A stretch of 64,000 nucleotides of DNA. It comes from Shimia marina. Lineage in GTDB: Bacteria; Pseudomonadota; Alphaproteobacteria; Rhodobacterales; Rhodobacteraceae. Location of the stretch: NCBI RefSeq assembly GCF_001458175.1, contig NZ_CYPW01000024.1, positions 226,720 through 290,719 of the forward strand. The letters are read 5' to 3'. The notes beneath the pieces were generated by a model. The model worked only from the letters and a program-made list of their open reading frames with translations, was not told the origin of the DNA and ran no database searches. Positions within the stretch are counted from its first letter, which is position 1; each line of letters starts with the position of its first letter. A program made the position numbers and the translations under genes. Shown piece after piece: positions 1-9,297 of this stretch.

Positions 1-151
1 CCCCCCAGTTTCGCCATTCAGGCTCACTCTTGAATACCGCTCGATGTTTTTTGCCTGCGGCCTGAATGTCGTCGGAGCGAGCTCACCCGCTCCGTGTATC
101 GCCACTGCCTAAGGTTAGGGACGGCAATGGGATATGTTCTTTTGTCTCGTC

Positions 152-167
152 GGGGGCCGAAGCCCCC
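152..167 (-). other. GC-rich hairpin with TTCG loop downstream of the nrdJ operon
   Basis: On the minus strand a six-base stem GGGGGC/GCCCCC closes a TTCG tetraloop, about 45 bases past the stop of the small gene at 210-419. It may end the nrdJ transcript, but no run of T follows, so calling it an intrinsic terminator is uncertain. The rest of 1-209 shows no convincing gene. Confidence 0.4.
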
Positions 168-209
168 TACCCAGGTCCCCCCAGGATCGCTGTGTCGCCA
201 TGCTGGCCG

Positions 210-419
210 TTAGGGGCCTTCTGCAAAGAGCAGATGCTCGGCGAAGTCATTTTGTGGCGTTGCCACAGGTGCGGCTTCCGACTCGTTACGCACCTTGCGC
301 GCCCATGCACCGCTGATCACGATGCGACCGATGATGGCATTCTCCGGCGCGCTGTTGGTGTTGTCGGCGGGGCGCTGCATGCTGGTATTTTCGAGAGGAA
401 GGCTTCTGCGCTTCTTCAT
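210..419 (-). CDS. Small conserved hypothetical protein downstream of nrdJ
   Basis: This 69-residue, basic N-terminus protein begins MKKRRSLPLEN. The start at 419 was chosen because an AGGAG ribosome binding site lies six to seven bases upstream; an in-frame start further upstream lies inside nrdJ and has no such site. The gene begins 10 bases after the nrdJ stop on the same strand, so both are probably cotranscribed. The sequence contains one short hydrophobic stretch (AIIGRIVISGAW) but no membrane segment or recognised domain. Function is unknown. Being fixed behind the reductase suggests a role linked to it or simple read-through; this is inference only. Confidence 0.75.
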   Translation of the reverse strand: MKKRRSLPLENTSMQRPADNTNSAPENAIIGRIVISGAWARKVRNESEAAPVATPQNDFAEHLLFAEGP

Positions 420-429
420 GTTGCTCTCC

Positions 430-3400
430 TTAGCTGCAGCCTGAGGTCGCGCCACAGGTGTTGCATTTCATGCAGGTGCCATTGCGCACCAAAGTGTAGT
501 TGCCGCAGTCGCCACAAGGGTCGCCCTCATAGCCCTGCATTTTTGCTTTGGCGCGCGCGTCCATGGGCGGTGCCATGGTGCTGACGGACGCGCTTGTTGC
601 CACGTCTGAAAGAGTCGCGCCAGTGGTTTCCGGCACAAGTGTGTTCAAAGTTTTGACAGGATCGGCGGTTTCCGGCGCATTGCCTGCCCCCCCTTTCAAA
701 ACCACAAGTTCTTGTGGCAGACGCTTGCGCAGGTACCCGGTTGAGGAGATCTGCTTGAGCACCTCAAGCGAGCGGCTTGCCGTCGTTTCGGTGAGCTCCG
801 CAACGTTGGAAACGCCTTCTTCCTCTCCACGTCCGAGATCGTCAAACGTGGTGCCTTCTGGCTTGATATGCGCAAGGTCGGTGCGGTCGAGGTAAGACAC
901 GGCCAATTCGCGGAAGATATAGTCGAGGATCGAGGTGGCGTTTTTGATGGAGTCGTTGCCCTGCACCATGCCTGCTGGCTCAAATTTGGTGAAGGTGAAG
1001 GCATCGACAAATTCTTCAAGCGGCACGCCATATTGCAGCCCGACAGAGACGGCGATGGCGAAGTTGTTCATCATGGCGCGGAAGCCTGCGCCTTCCTTGT
1101 GCATGTCGATGAAGATTTCGCCCAGCGAGCCATCAGAGTATTCGCCGGTCCGCAGGTAGACCTTATGGCCGCCAACAACGGCTTTCTGGGTGTAGCCCTT
1201 GCGGCGCTCTGGCATTTTTTCGCGGCCGCGCGCCACTTCTTTGATGACTACTTTCTCGACGATCTTTTCGGCGAGCACCTGCGCTTTTTCGTGCAGGGAG
1301 CCGGTTTCGAGCACGTCAGCAGCCTCGTCATCGTCCTCCACCAGCGCGGCGGCCAGAGGTTGCGACAGCTTGGAGCCGTCGCGATAGAGGGCATTGGCCT
1401 TGATGCCTAGGGACCATGAGTGCTCATAAGCCTGTTGGCAATCGGCAATCGTGGCGTCATTGGGCATGTTGATCGTTTTGGAGATCGCGCCGGAAATGAA
1501 GCTCTGTGCCGCGGCCATCATGGTGATGTGGCTGTCCACGGAGAGGTAGCGTTTGCCCTTTTTGCCGCAGGGGTTGGCGCAGTCAAAGATCGCGTAGTGC
1601 TCTTCTTTGAGGAAAGGCGCGCCTTCCAATGTCATGGTGCCGCAGACATGGTCGTTGGCGGCGTCTATGTCAGCTTTGGTGAAGCCGAGATGCCCCAGCA
1701 ATTCAAAAGACGGGTCATTGAGCTTGTCGGCCGGGATGCCGAGAACGTTGGTGCAGAACTCTTCGCCCAGTGTCCACTGGTTGAACACAAAGCGGATGTC
1801 GAAAGCAGAGCCAAGCGCGGCTTCAATTTTCTCGATCTCATTGGAGGTGAACCCGTGGCCAATCAGTGAGGTGTGATTGATGCCGGGGGCGTTGCCGATG
1901 GAGCCGTGGCCGACGGCATAAGAGACGATTTCTTCGATCTGGGCGGAGGAATAGCCGAGTGTTTCCAGCGCAGCAGGTACGGAGCGGTTGATGATCTTGA
2001 AGTATCCGCCGCCAGCAAGCTTTTTGAACTTCACCAGCGCAAAGTCAGGCTCAATGCCGGTGGTGTCACAATCCATCACCAGACCAATGGTGCCGGTCGG
2101 GGCAATCACAGAGGTCTGCGCGTTGCGATAGCCGTTTTTCTCGCCCAGTGTCAGGGCTTCGTCCCAGCTTGATTTGGCCAGCTCGACCAGCATTTGATCC
2201 GGACAATTGGCGATGTCCAGCGCCACAGGTTTGACCGCGAGGCCTTCGTAACCGTCGGTTTTGCCATAGGCGGCCCGGCGGTGGTTTCGGATCACGCGCA
2301 GCATATGCTGGCTGTTGCGGGTGTAGCCCGCAAAGGTGCCGAGTTCTCCGGCCATTTCGGCGGAGGTGGCATAGGCCACGCCGGTCAGGATCGCCGTCAG
2401 TGCCCCGGTCAGAGCGCGGCCTTCCACGCTGTCATAGCTGTAGCCCATATTCATGAGCAGGCCGCCGATGTTGGCATAGCCCAGCCCCAAGGTGCGGAAA
2501 TCATAGGAGCGTTGGGCAATCTCCTTGGAGGGGAATTGCGCCATGGTCACGGAGATTTCCAGCGTGACGGTCCAGAGCCGGGTGGCATGGATATAGTCAT
2601 CTGCCTGAAATTGACCATCCTTGAGGAAGGTCAGCAGGTTCATGGAGGCCAGGTTGCAGGCGGTGTCATCCAGGAACATGTATTCAGAGCAGGGGTTGGA
2701 GCCGCGAATCTCACCGTCTTCGGGGCAGGTGTGCCATGCATTGACCGTGTCATGGTACTGGATGCCCGGATCTGCACAGGCCCAAGCGGCATGGCCCACA
2801 TCTTCCCAGAGTTTGCGCGCCTTGATGGTTTTGGCAACCTGACCATCCGTGCGGCGGATCAACTCCCAGTCGTCGTCGTTTTCAACGGCTTTCAGGAAGG
2901 CGTCGGTGACACGGATGGAGTTGTTTGAGTTCTGTCCCGCAACAGACGCATAGGCTTCGCTGTCCCAGTCTGTATCATAGGTCGGGAATTCGATGCTGGC
3001 GTAGCCCTGTTTGGCGTAGTCCAGCACACGCTTCACATAAGTCTCTGGAATGGCGACTTTCTTTGCAGCGCGGATCGCGGATTTCAGAGCTGGGTTTGTG
3101 TGCGTATCATAGGCGTCATGCTCTGCACCGTCCCATGATTTGATGGCGTCAAAGATGCCGTTGAGCTTCTCTTCGTGCATTTTGGAGCCGGCCACGATGG
3201 AGGCGACCTTCTGCTCTTCTTTGACTTTCCAGTTGATGTATTCTTCGATGTCCGGGTGATCGGCGTCCACGATCACCATTTTGGCGGCCCGCCGTGTGGT
3301 GCCGCCGGATTTGATGGCCCCTGCGGCGCGGTCGCCGATTTTGAGAAAGCCCATCAGGCCCGAGGACTGGCCGCCGCCGGAGAGGGATTCGCCTTCTGCA

Positions 3401-4095
3401 CGCAGAGAGGAGAAGTTTGTGCCGGTTCCAGAGCCATATTTGAACAGCCGCGCCTCGCGCACCCAGAGATCCATGATGCCACCGTCGCCCACCAGATCAT
3501 CGGAAACGGATTGAATGAAGCAGGCGTGAGGTTGCGGGTGCTCGTAAGCAGACTTGGATTTGGTCAGCTTTCCGGTTTTGAAATCGACGTAGTGGTGCCC
3601 CTGACTTGGCCCATCAATGCCGTAGGCCCAATGGATGCCGGTATTGAACCACTGTGGGCTGTTTGGCGCGGCGCGTTGGGTGGCCAGCATGTAGCGCATT
3701 TCGTCAAAATAGGCGCGTGCGTCTTCTTCTGAAGAGAAATATCCGGCTTTCCAGCCCCAGTAGGTCCAGGCACCGGCAAGGCGGTCAAAGACCTGTTTTG
3801 AGGAGGTTTCACCACCCAGTGCAACATCGTCATTGGCTGGAACGGAACGCCACAGAAACTCAGGCACGCCCTTTTCGCGAATTGTGCGCAGTTTGGCGGG
3901 CACGCCGGCTTTGCGGAAGTATTTTTGGGCAATCACATCAGAGGCCACTTGGGACCAACTGGCTGGCACTTCGACGTTTTCGAGACGGAAGACGATGGTG
4001 CCATCCGGATTGCGAATTTCGGATTCTGTGGTCACAAAATTCAAATCGGCGTAGGCGTCTTGTCCTGTCTTGGTAAAACGTCTTTGAATTTTCAT
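430..4095 (-). CDS. nrdJ: Vitamin B12-dependent ribonucleoside-diphosphate reductase (class II)
   Basis: The 1221-residue protein matches the long adenosylcobalamin-dependent class II reductases that convert ribonucleotides to deoxyribonucleotides for DNA synthesis in the cytoplasm. Visible landmarks are Cys192 in PHACFIQS, the active-site motif NPCSE at 467-471 (Cys469, Glu471), and a C-terminal cysteine-rich tail with CxxC pairs at 1194/1197 and 1208/1211 plus Cys1214 and Cys1220. The tail probably delivers reducing power from thioredoxin and may bind zinc. The start [11 protein letters not shown] is usual for the family and length is normal. The long upstream gap carries an NrdR-type box, which fits known repression of nrd genes by NrdR. 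No class I genes are visible in this window. Confidence 0.97.
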   Translation of the reverse strand: MKIQRRFTKTGQDAYADLNFVTTESEIRNPDGTIVFRLENVEVPASWSQVASDVIAQKYFRKAGVPAKLRTIREKGVPEFLWRSVPANDDVALGGETSSKQVFDRLAGAWTYWGWKAGYFSSEEDARAYFDEMRYMLATQRAAPNSPQWFNTGIHWAYGIDGPSQGHHYVDFKTGKLTKSKSAYEHPQPHACFIQSVSDDLVGDGGIMDLWVREARLFKYGSGTGTNFSSLRAEGESLSGGGQSSGLMGFLKIGDRAAGAIKSGGTTRRAAKMVIVDADHPDIEEYINWKVKEEQKVASIVAGSKMHEEKLNGIFDAIKSWDGAEHDAYDTHTNPALKSAIRAAKKVAIPETYVKRVLDYAKQGYASIEFPTYDTDWDSEAYASVAGQNSNNSIRVTDAFLKAVENDDDWELIRRTDGQVAKTIKARKLWEDVGHAAWACADPGIQYHDTVNAWHTCPEDGEIRGSNPCSEYMFLDDTACNLASMNLLTFLKDGQFQADDYIHATRLWTVTLEISVTMAQFPSKEIAQRSYDFRTLGLGYANIGGLLMNMGYSYDSVEGRALTGALTAILTGVAYATSAEMAGELGTFAGYTRNSQHMLRVIRNHRRAAYGKTDGYEGLAVKPVALDIANCPDQMLVELAKSSWDEALTLGEKNGYRNAQTSVIAPTGTIGLVMDCDTTGIEPDFALVKFKKLAGGGYFKIINRSVPAALETLGYSSAQIEEIVSYAVGHGSIGNAPGINHTSLIGHGFTSNEIEKIEAALGSAFDIRFVFNQWTLGEEFCTNVLGIPADKLNDPSFELLGHLGFTKADIDAANDHVCGTMTLEGAPFLKEEHYAIFDCANPCGKKGKRYLSVDSHITMMAAAQSFISGAISKTINMPNDATIADCQQAYEHSWSLGIKANALYRDGSKLSQPLAAALVEDDDEAADVLETGSLHEKAQVLAEKIVEKVVIKEVARGREKMPERRKGYTQKAVVGGHKVYLRTGEYSDGSLGEIFIDMHKEGAGFRAMMNNFAIAVSVGLQYGVPLEEFVDAFTFTKFEPAGMVQGNDSIKNATSILDYIFRELAVSYLDRTDLAHIKPEGTTFDDLGRGEEEGVSNVAELTETTASRSLEVLKQISSTGYLRKRLPQELVVLKGGAGNAPETADPVKTLNTLVPETTGATLSDVATSASVSTMAPPMDARAKAKMQGYEGDPCGDCGNYTLVRNGTCMKCNTCGATSGCS

Positions 4096-4311
4096 TCCAC
4101 TGTCCCGTCCACAGTTCCAAACTTTTCAATTTTGTCCCTGTCGCACATTCTGTGCGGCCAGAAATGCGGCTCTCGAACGTTCTTATGTCGCTCTGCAAAT
4201 ATCAGAGCGGCGCGTCAGACAAGGGTGAACCGCGCGGCGAACACGTGAACCGTGCCTCCGAGTGAGAGCCTTGGGTGGCTTGTTGTGGTTTTGTCCCCGT
4301 CCGGCGAAAAG

Positions 4312-4327
4312 TCACTATATGTAGTGT
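4312..4327. promoter_or_regulatory. NrdR box upstream of nrdJ
   Basis: The 16-mer TCACTATATGTAGTGT is a near-perfect palindrome matching the NrdR consensus acaCwAtATaTwGtgt. NrdR is the nucleotide-sensing repressor of ribonucleotide reductase genes. The box lies 217 bases upstream of the nrdJ start, implying a long leader. NrdR boxes usually occur as pairs about 31-32 bases apart; only a weak partner (near 4344-4359) is visible. Confidence 0.75.
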
Positions 4328-4552
4328 TGATCGTCGGCTGCACCCACAAATTGGCGTAATCGGACATACAGGGTCAACGAATTTATTTACCGAAAATCAG
4401 GAATTTTTGTGTTGACCTAAAGCCTGAGCATGACGACTCGGGTCGTGATTCCGATTCCTCCACAGGTCGATTGGAGTGCCCATTTTTTGCCATAATTTAT
4501 AACTGTCTGATCTTTATGTACTTCTGATCAGAGGTGGCCGTATCGCTCAGGT

Positions 4553-4561
4553 TTATCCACA
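4553..4561 (+). promoter_or_regulatory. Consensus DnaA box
   Basis: TTATCCACA is a perfect DnaA box. A near-match in the opposite orientation, TGTGGAAAA, lies about 30 bases away. Two sites are too few for a replication origin, but DnaA is known to act at nrd promoters in other bacteria. The site is about 460 bases upstream of nrdJ, so a functional link is uncertain. Confidence 0.4.
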
Positions 4562-4651
4562 AGATTTGGTAGGACAGCGCATATGGCTGTGGAAAATATT
4601 GCGGTAATCTTCTGTGAACCTTTTGCAACGCTATTAGATTCTCAATCCCAT

Positions 4652-4677
4652 AAAAAAGGCCGCCTTTGGCGACCTTT
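4652..4677 (-). terminator. Intrinsic terminator of phaZ
   Basis: On the minus strand AAGGTCGCC-AAA-GGCGGCCTT forms a stem with one T-G pair and is followed by a run of T. It lies about 30 bases after the phaZ stop. Confidence 0.85.
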
Positions 4678-4707
4678 ATTAAATTAACTTTTTGAAAAGC
4701 CAATGAT

Positions 4708-5988
4708 TTAAGCTGCGGTGTTTTTGTTCGCAGCTTTTCGCGGGCCTGATTTCGGCGGTTTGGCGTTGGTGTCAATGAACTCCAACACAAGAGGGCGGAT
4801 GTTGTTGCGCCAGCTCTTGCCCGCAAAAATGCCGTAGTGGCCCGCGCCTGGTTCCACATGGCTCGCCTTTTTGCTGTCCGGAAGCCCCGTGCAAAGATCA
4901 AGAGCTGCGATGCACTGGCCCGGTGCGGTGATGTCATCTTTGGCGCCTTCCACGGTTTTCACAGCAACCGTGGTGATTTTGCCAATGTCGACTTTGCGTC
5001 CGGCCACCACAAATTCATTGTTGGCGATTTCGCCATTTTTGAAGATGCGTTCCACCGTGGAGAGGTAGAATTCGGCGGTCATGTCCATCACCGCGAGATA
5101 TTCATCATAGAACCGGTTGTGCGCGTCGTGATCAGAAGCCTCACCACGGGTGACGCGCATGATCTGATCGGTGAATGCTTTGGAGTGGCGGTCTGCGTTC
5201 ATCGACATAAAGGACGACAGTTGCAGCAGGCCGGGGTAAACCATGCGGCCAACGCCGGGATATTTGAAACCGACCCGCTGAATCATGGTCTGTTCAAGAT
5301 GCCCCATGGTGACGCGATGGCCAAAATCCGTGACTTCGGTTGCGGCGGCATTGGGATCAATTGGTCCGCCGATCAATGTGAGCGAGCGCGGCTGCGCTTT
5401 GGGGTCTTCCTCGGCCAGATACGCGGTGGCGGCAAGGGTAAGTGGGGCAGGCTGGCAGATAGCAATCACATGTGTATCTGGGCCCATCGCCTTCATAAAG
5501 TCGACAAGATAGAGCGTATAGTCTTCGATATCGAATTTACCCTCGCTCACAGGGATGTCGCGTGCGTTATGCCAATCGGTGATATAGACCTCACAATCAG
5601 CGATCAGGCTTTTGACTGTGGAACGCAGCAGCGTGGCGTAGTGGCCAGACATTGGCGCAACCAGCAGCACTTTGCGCGTCATTGGCTTGCGCCCGGAGAC
5701 TTCAAAGTGGATCAGATCCCCGAAAGCGCGTTCCACAACTGTATTGATATTGACGATGTGGTCTTTACCGTCTTCGCAGGTAAAGCTGTCGATGCCCCAG
5801 TCAGGCTTCACGATCATACGTTGAAAGGAACGTTCTGCGACTTCGCCCCATGCGGCCATCCATTGCAAAGCGGGATTGGGCATCATGGCCATGGCAGGGT
5901 ATGATGCCATCGCGGTTGCGGTTGCACCCAGCCATTGGTTGGTGTTGCGCATCGTTTCCATCAAATCATACGTGGCCATGTATCGCAT
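4708..5988 (-). CDS. phaZ: Intracellular polyhydroxybutyrate depolymerase
   Basis: The 426-residue protein resembles intracellular PhaZ depolymerases that mobilise stored polyhydroxybutyrate from granules. In this family the nucleophile is a cysteine; Cys178 in the segment AICQPAP fits, and the C-terminal GAGHYG segment would supply the histidine. The start at 5988 (MRYMATYDLM) has an AAGGA site eight bases upstream, whereas an in-frame GTG at 6021 has a poor site. No signal peptide is seen, in line with an intracellular enzyme. The gene is divergent from phaC, and the shared gap holds a PhaR-type operator, so synthesis and breakdown genes are probably controlled together. An intrinsic terminator follows. 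Confidence 0.93.
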   Translation of the reverse strand: MRYMATYDLMETMRNTNQWLGATATAMASYPAMAMMPNPALQWMAAWGEVAERSFQRMIVKPDWGIDSFTCEDGKDHIVNINTVVERAFGDLIHFEVSGRKPMTRKVLLVAPMSGHYATLLRSTVKSLIADCEVYITDWHNARDIPVSEGKFDIEDYTLYLVDFMKAMGPDTHVIAICQPAPLTLAATAYLAEEDPKAQPRSLTLIGGPIDPNAAATEVTDFGHRVTMGHLEQTMIQRVGFKYPGVGRMVYPGLLQLSSFMSMNADRHSKAFTDQIMRVTRGEASDHDAHNRFYDEYLAVMDMTAEFYLSTVERIFKNGEIANNEFVVAGRKVDIGKITTVAVKTVEGAKDDITAPGQCIAALDLCTGLPDSKKASHVEPGAGHYGIFAGKSWRNNIRPLVLEFIDTNAKPPKSGPRKAANKNTAA

Positions 5989-6063
5989 GGGCGTGTTCCT
6001 TACGTTAGGGTATCCACTCACTAATTTCCCGAGTACACTTAAGTGGGGATCGAATTTTTCATG

Positions 6064-6074
6064 CTGCGTAGCAG
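6064..6074. promoter_or_regulatory. Candidate PhaR operator between phaZ and phaC
   Basis: CTGC-GTA-GCAG is a perfect match to the CTGC-N3/4-GCAG pattern reported for PhaR of Paracoccus (from memory). It lies 24 bases upstream of the phaC start, in the divergent gap with phaZ. Confidence 0.65.
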
Positions 6075-6098
6075 CGAGGATAGGGCGATTGAGTTAAT

Positions 6099-7892
6099 AT
6101 GACAACAAATGAGACGGAAGCGGGCGAAAAAACGGATCGTCTGAACGCCAATCTGGCAAGAGTTGAAGAGTTGTCATTGCGACTTGCTGACGTCATGGGG
6201 CGTCACAAACCTCTGAGAAATCAATTGAATGGACCGGAGCCTGAGGTTTTCCTGAATGCGGCCACTGCCTATTGGAAAGGCCTGATGCATGATCCCGGCA
6301 AAATGCTGGAAATGCAGCTCGATCTCTGGAGTAAATCCGTCAAAAGCTTTGTTGATGCGCAAAACCTGATGTTGAGAGGGCAATTTTCTGCGCCGCAGGA
6401 TGACACGCCAACGGATCGGCGATTCTCTCATCCGCTGTGGCAGACGCACCCTTATTTCAACCTGCTGAAACAACAGTATATGCGCAACGCGCGGGCCATT
6501 GAGGCCGCAGTGGATGCACTGGAAGGCCTTGGGGGCAAAGACAAACAGCGCATTGAGTATTTTTCCCGCCAGATCATCGATATGATGGCGCCCACGAATT
6601 TTCTGGGCACCAATCCTGAGGTGTTGGAAAAGGCTGTAGCCACCGAAGGGCAAAGCCTTGTGGATGGTCTTGAAAACCTGATCGCCGATCTCGAAGCCAA
6701 TGATGGTGAATTGCTGGTAAAATTGGCGGATGAGAGCGCTTTTGAAGTTGGGCGCAACATTGCAACCGCCCCCGGTAAAGTGGTCTTTCGCAACCGCATG
6801 TTTGAGCTGTTGCAGTTTTCACCAACCACGGAGACTGTGCATGAGATCCCGCTGGTGATCTTTCCTCCCTGGATCAATAAGTACTATATTCTCGACCTCA
6901 AAGAACAAAACAGCCTGATCCGGTGGTGTGTGGCGCAGGGATACACTGTTTTTGTGGTCAGTTGGGTCAATCCAGACCGCTCTTACGCGGATGTTGGATT
7001 GGATGACTATATTGAAGAGGGCTTCCTTGAGGCTATTGCGCAGGTGAAAGCCGTCTGTGATGTGCCGCAGGTGAATGCCGTTGGGTATTGTATCGCGGGC
7101 ACCACCTTGCATCTGACGTTGTCATTGATGAAGCAGCGCGGCGATACATCTGTGAAATCAGCGACGTTCTTTACAACGCTGACGGATTTCTCTGATCAGG
7201 GGGAGTTCACCCCGTTTTTGCAGAACGATTTTATCGACGGCATCGACGAAGAAGTCGCGGAAGAAGGGATTCTGCGCTCTTTCATTATGCAGCGCACGTT
7301 CAGCTTTTTGCGGTCAAACGACCTGATTTATGGCCCTGCGATCAAGAGCTATATGATGGGAGAGGCACCGCCTGCCTTTGATCTTCTGTATTGGAACGGC
7401 GACGGTTCTGGCTTGCCGGGGAAAATGGCGCATCAGTATCTGAGAGAGCTCTGCCAAGATAATAAGTTTGTCGGCGAGGGGATTTCGCTGTGTGGCACCA
7501 CGTTGAAAATCAGCGATGTGGATTTGCCGATCTGTGCGGTGACCTGTGAGACGGACCATATCGCGCGGTGGAAAGATTGCTTCCACGGTTTCCAGCAAAC
7601 CAAGAGCCGCTCCAAGACCTTCATCGTGTCTCAATCCGGGCATATCGCGGGGATCGTCAATCCGCCGAGCAAGAAGAAATATGGTCACTATACCAATACC
7701 AAATCATCGGGCACCGCGGATGACTGGATGGAGGGGGCTACATTTCATGAAGGTTCCTGGTGGCCTCGGTGGGACACATGGCTGTCAAAAAAATCTGGTA
7801 AAAAGATAGAGGCTCGGGAGCCGGGGCAGGGGGCGCTTCCGGCACTATGCGACGCACCCGGCACTTACGTGATTGAAAAAGCCACTAAATAA
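6099..7892 (+). CDS. phaC: Class I poly(3-hydroxyalkanoate) polymerase
   Basis: The 597-residue protein is a class I PHA synthase, which polymerises (R)-3-hydroxybutyryl-CoA at the granule surface. The lipase-like box GYCIAG at 329-334 places the nucleophile at Cys331; Asp486 in CETDHIA and His515 in SQSGHIAGIV complete the expected triad. The N-terminal PhaC_N region and the FPPWINKYYI segment near 255 are typical, and length matches the 590-residue norm. It is divergent from phaZ and followed by phaP and phaR on the same strand. A CTGC-N3-GCAG element between phaZ and phaC suggests PhaR control. No key residue is missing. Confidence 0.97.
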   Translation: MTTNETEAGEKTDRLNANLARVEELSLRLADVMGRHKPLRNQLNGPEPEVFLNAATAYWKGLMHDPGKMLEMQLDLWSKSVKSFVDAQNLMLRGQFSAPQDDTPTDRRFSHPLWQTHPYFNLLKQQYMRNARAIEAAVDALEGLGGKDKQRIEYFSRQIIDMMAPTNFLGTNPEVLEKAVATEGQSLVDGLENLIADLEANDGELLVKLADESAFEVGRNIATAPGKVVFRNRMFELLQFSPTTETVHEIPLVIFPPWINKYYILDLKEQNSLIRWCVAQGYTVFVVSWVNPDRSYADVGLDDYIEEGFLEAIAQVKAVCDVPQVNAVGYCIAGTTLHLTLSLMKQRGDTSVKSATFFTTLTDFSDQGEFTPFLQNDFIDGIDEEVAEEGILRSFIMQRTFSFLRSNDLIYGPAIKSYMMGEAPPAFDLLYWNGDGSGLPGKMAHQYLRELCQDNKFVGEGISLCGTTLKISDVDLPICAVTCETDHIARWKDCFHGFQQTKSRSKTFIVSQSGHIAGIVNPPSKKKYGHYTNTKSSGTADDWMEGATFHEGSWWPRWDTWLSKKSGKKIEAREPGQGALPALCDAPGTYVIEKATK

Positions 7893-7911
7893 CAGAGGCT
7901 TGAAATTTTTT

Positions 7912-7952
7912 CTGCGGTGCAGCAAGAAAATTCTTGAAATGCCGCATCGCAG
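7912..7952. promoter_or_regulatory. Two candidate PhaR operators upstream of phaP
   Basis: CTGC-GGT-GCAG at 7912-7922 is a perfect PhaR-type site and CCGC-ATC-GCAG at 7942-7952 a one-mismatch copy. They start exactly 30 bases apart, about three helical turns, which puts both on one face of the DNA. PhaR is known to repress phasin genes until granules titrate it away. Confidence 0.7.
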
Positions 7953-8034
7953 CAATCATATTGTTTTCAGAGACTAGAAACACAGCCCAATGTCTTCTGA
8001 ACCCGGGCTGCCCTTTATTTAAGGAACTGGAACG

Positions 8035-8481
8035 ATGACTAAAGCAGCACAAGACGTGACCGCGATGTTCAAAGACGTACTGGGCGCCTTCCCAGTTGAC
8101 ACTTCTGCATTTGAAGATGCTTTCAAAAACTCCGCAGCTCTGAATGAGAAGCTGACAGCGGTTGCGCTGGGCGCGGCTGAGAAATCTTCTGAGATCTCTT
8201 CCAAGTGGACCAAAGACACGCTGTCCAAGTTGAGCGACATGTCCAAAGCCAAGGAAGAGCCTGCCGACTACGCCAAAGCGATGACCGACTTTGCTTCTGC
8301 ACAGGCTGAAGTCGCGGCGGAAAACATGGCGGCCTTTGCTGAGGTGGCAAAGAAAGTTCAGATGGAAACTGTAGAGCTGCTGATGTCTGCAGGCAAAGAA
8401 GTCACCGAAGAGGCGACTGCTGCTGTGAAAAAGGCCACCGATGAAGTGACCGCAGCGGCCAAAAAAGCCACGACCAAATAA
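8035..8481 (+). CDS. phaP: Phasin, PHB granule surface protein
   Basis: This 148-residue, alanine- and lysine-rich, mostly helical protein fits the phasin family that coats polyhydroxybutyrate granules. Amphipathic helices fill residues 1-120, and the C-terminus ends in repeated lysine/alanine blocks (AAVKKATDEVTAAAKKATTK), common in alphaproteobacterial phasins. No signal peptide is present. A strong AAGGAACTGG ribosome binding region precedes the start. The gene lies between phaC and phaR with its own upstream PhaR-type operators and a strong terminator, so it is probably a separate, highly expressed unit. Confidence 0.93.
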   Translation: MTKAAQDVTAMFKDVLGAFPVDTSAFEDAFKNSAALNEKLTAVALGAAEKSSEISSKWTKDTLSKLSDMSKAKEEPADYAKAMTDFASAQAEVAAENMAAFAEVAKKVQMETVELLMSAGKEVTEEATAAVKKATDEVTAAAKKATTK

Positions 8482-8533
8482 GACGACGACGCAATTCTTG
8501 CGCTCCCTCTCCTCCCCGGAGCGCAGATTGCGG

Positions 8534-8563
8534 GGGCAGGCATCACGCCTGCCCTTTCTTTTT
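8534..8563 (+). terminator. Intrinsic terminator of phaP
   Basis: An eight-base stem GGGCAGGC/GCCTGCCC with a five-base loop is followed by TTTCTTTTT. A second GC-rich hairpin (GCGCTCC...GGAGCGC) lies just before it at about 8500-8524. Confidence 0.9.
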
Positions 8564-8566
8564 GTT

Positions 8567-8597
8567 CTGCGCTCGCATAGGCTTTTCTGCAGCGCAT
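8567..8597. promoter_or_regulatory. Two candidate PhaR autoregulatory sites
   Basis: CTGC-GCTC-GCAT (8567-8578) and CTGC-AGC-GCAT (8587-8597) are one-mismatch versions of the PhaR pattern, spaced 20 bases start to start. They lie just upstream of phaR and would allow self-repression. Confidence 0.55.
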
Positions 8598-8616
8598 AAA
8601 TAATGGGGAGACTGAC

Positions 8617-9165
8617 GTGGCTGAAGACAATAAACCACTGCTCATCAAACGTTACGCCAGCCGGCGACTCTACAACACAGAGACCAGTGATTATGTTACG
8701 CTGGAAGACATCGCTGGTTTTATCCGGTCTGGCCGCGAGGTTCAGATTGTCGACTTGAAGAGTGGGGATGATCTCACACGGCAGTATCTTTTGCAGATCA
8801 TTGCGGAGCATGAAAGCAGGGGAGAGAATGTCCTGCCGGTCAATGTGCTCAATGATCTTGTGAGGGCTTATACCACCCAAGCCACATCTATGGTGCCGCA
8901 GTTTTTGCAGACCTCTTTTGACATGCTCCGAGAGAGCCAGGAGAAGGTCATGGAAAGCATGGGCGGTGGCATGAAGATGCCCGGGCTGGAGGCGATGCAG
9001 GCGCAGCAGGAAGCCTTCATGAAAGCGATGACTGGCGGCATGGCATGGCCCGGAAGTTCGTCTCCTGCGGCTGAACCGGAGCGGGACGGTGGAGAGGCGG
9101 AAGATCTGGATGAGATCAAGAAGCAGCTTGCGGAGCTTCAGGATAAACTGTCAAAGTTGAAATGA
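8617..9165 (+). CDS. phaR: Polyhydroxyalkanoate synthesis repressor
   Basis: The 182-residue protein carries the PHB/PHA accumulation regulator DNA-binding domain at its N-terminus (LIKRYASRRLYNTETSDYVT, about residues 9-28) followed by a granule-binding region rich in methionine and glutamine (about 95-150) and an acidic C-terminal helix. PhaR represses phasin and PHA genes and is released by binding to nascent polymer. Translation starts at GTG 8617 with a GGGGAG site six bases upstream. Upstream sites resembling its own operator suggest autoregulation. Confidence 0.94.
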   Translation: MAEDNKPLLIKRYASRRLYNTETSDYVTLEDIAGFIRSGREVQIVDLKSGDDLTRQYLLQIIAEHESRGENVLPVNVLNDLVRAYTTQATSMVPQFLQTSFDMLRESQEKVMESMGGGMKMPGLEAMQAQQEAFMKAMTGGMAWPGSSSPAAEPERDGGEAEDLDEIKKQLAELQDKLSKLK

Positions 9166-9297
9166 CACCCAGCACAGCCAATTCCGGCTGTGCTTTTGTT
9201 TGTGGCGCTTCCTGTGAAGTGCGCAGACCACACCGGGCAAGGGTCAGTCGTGTGAGGCGCTGTTTGCCCGTATCCTTCAAAGATCGGAGGTGCCGAG

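Larger units (their letters stand above)
4096..4651. other. AT-rich intergenic region between nrdJ and phaZ
   Basis: About 610 bases separate nrdJ and phaZ, both on the minus strand. The stretch holds an NrdR-type box, one perfect DnaA box, a small inverted repeat ACGAC-TCGG-GTCGT at 4433-4446, and the phaZ terminator at its far end. It is richer in A and T than the flanking genes. I see no convincing gene and no cobalamin riboswitch signature. Confidence 0.6.

Noticed and set aside
66..584. A 172-codon plus-strand frame at the left edge
   Set aside because: It overlaps the ends of nrdJ and the small downstream gene on the other strand and shows no ribosome site or domain.
4228..4251. GAAC repeats considered as an alphaproteobacterial LexA site (GTTC-N7-GTTC)
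   Set aside because: Spacings are 8 and 4 bases rather than 7, so the match fails.
4096..4500. Cobalamin riboswitch upstream of the B12-dependent nrdJ
   Set aside because: No B12-box-like core or supporting stems were found; control through the NrdR box is better supported.
4497..4937. A 146-codon minus-strand frame over the phaZ 3' end
   Set aside because: Most of it lies inside phaZ in another frame and its end crosses the phaZ terminator.
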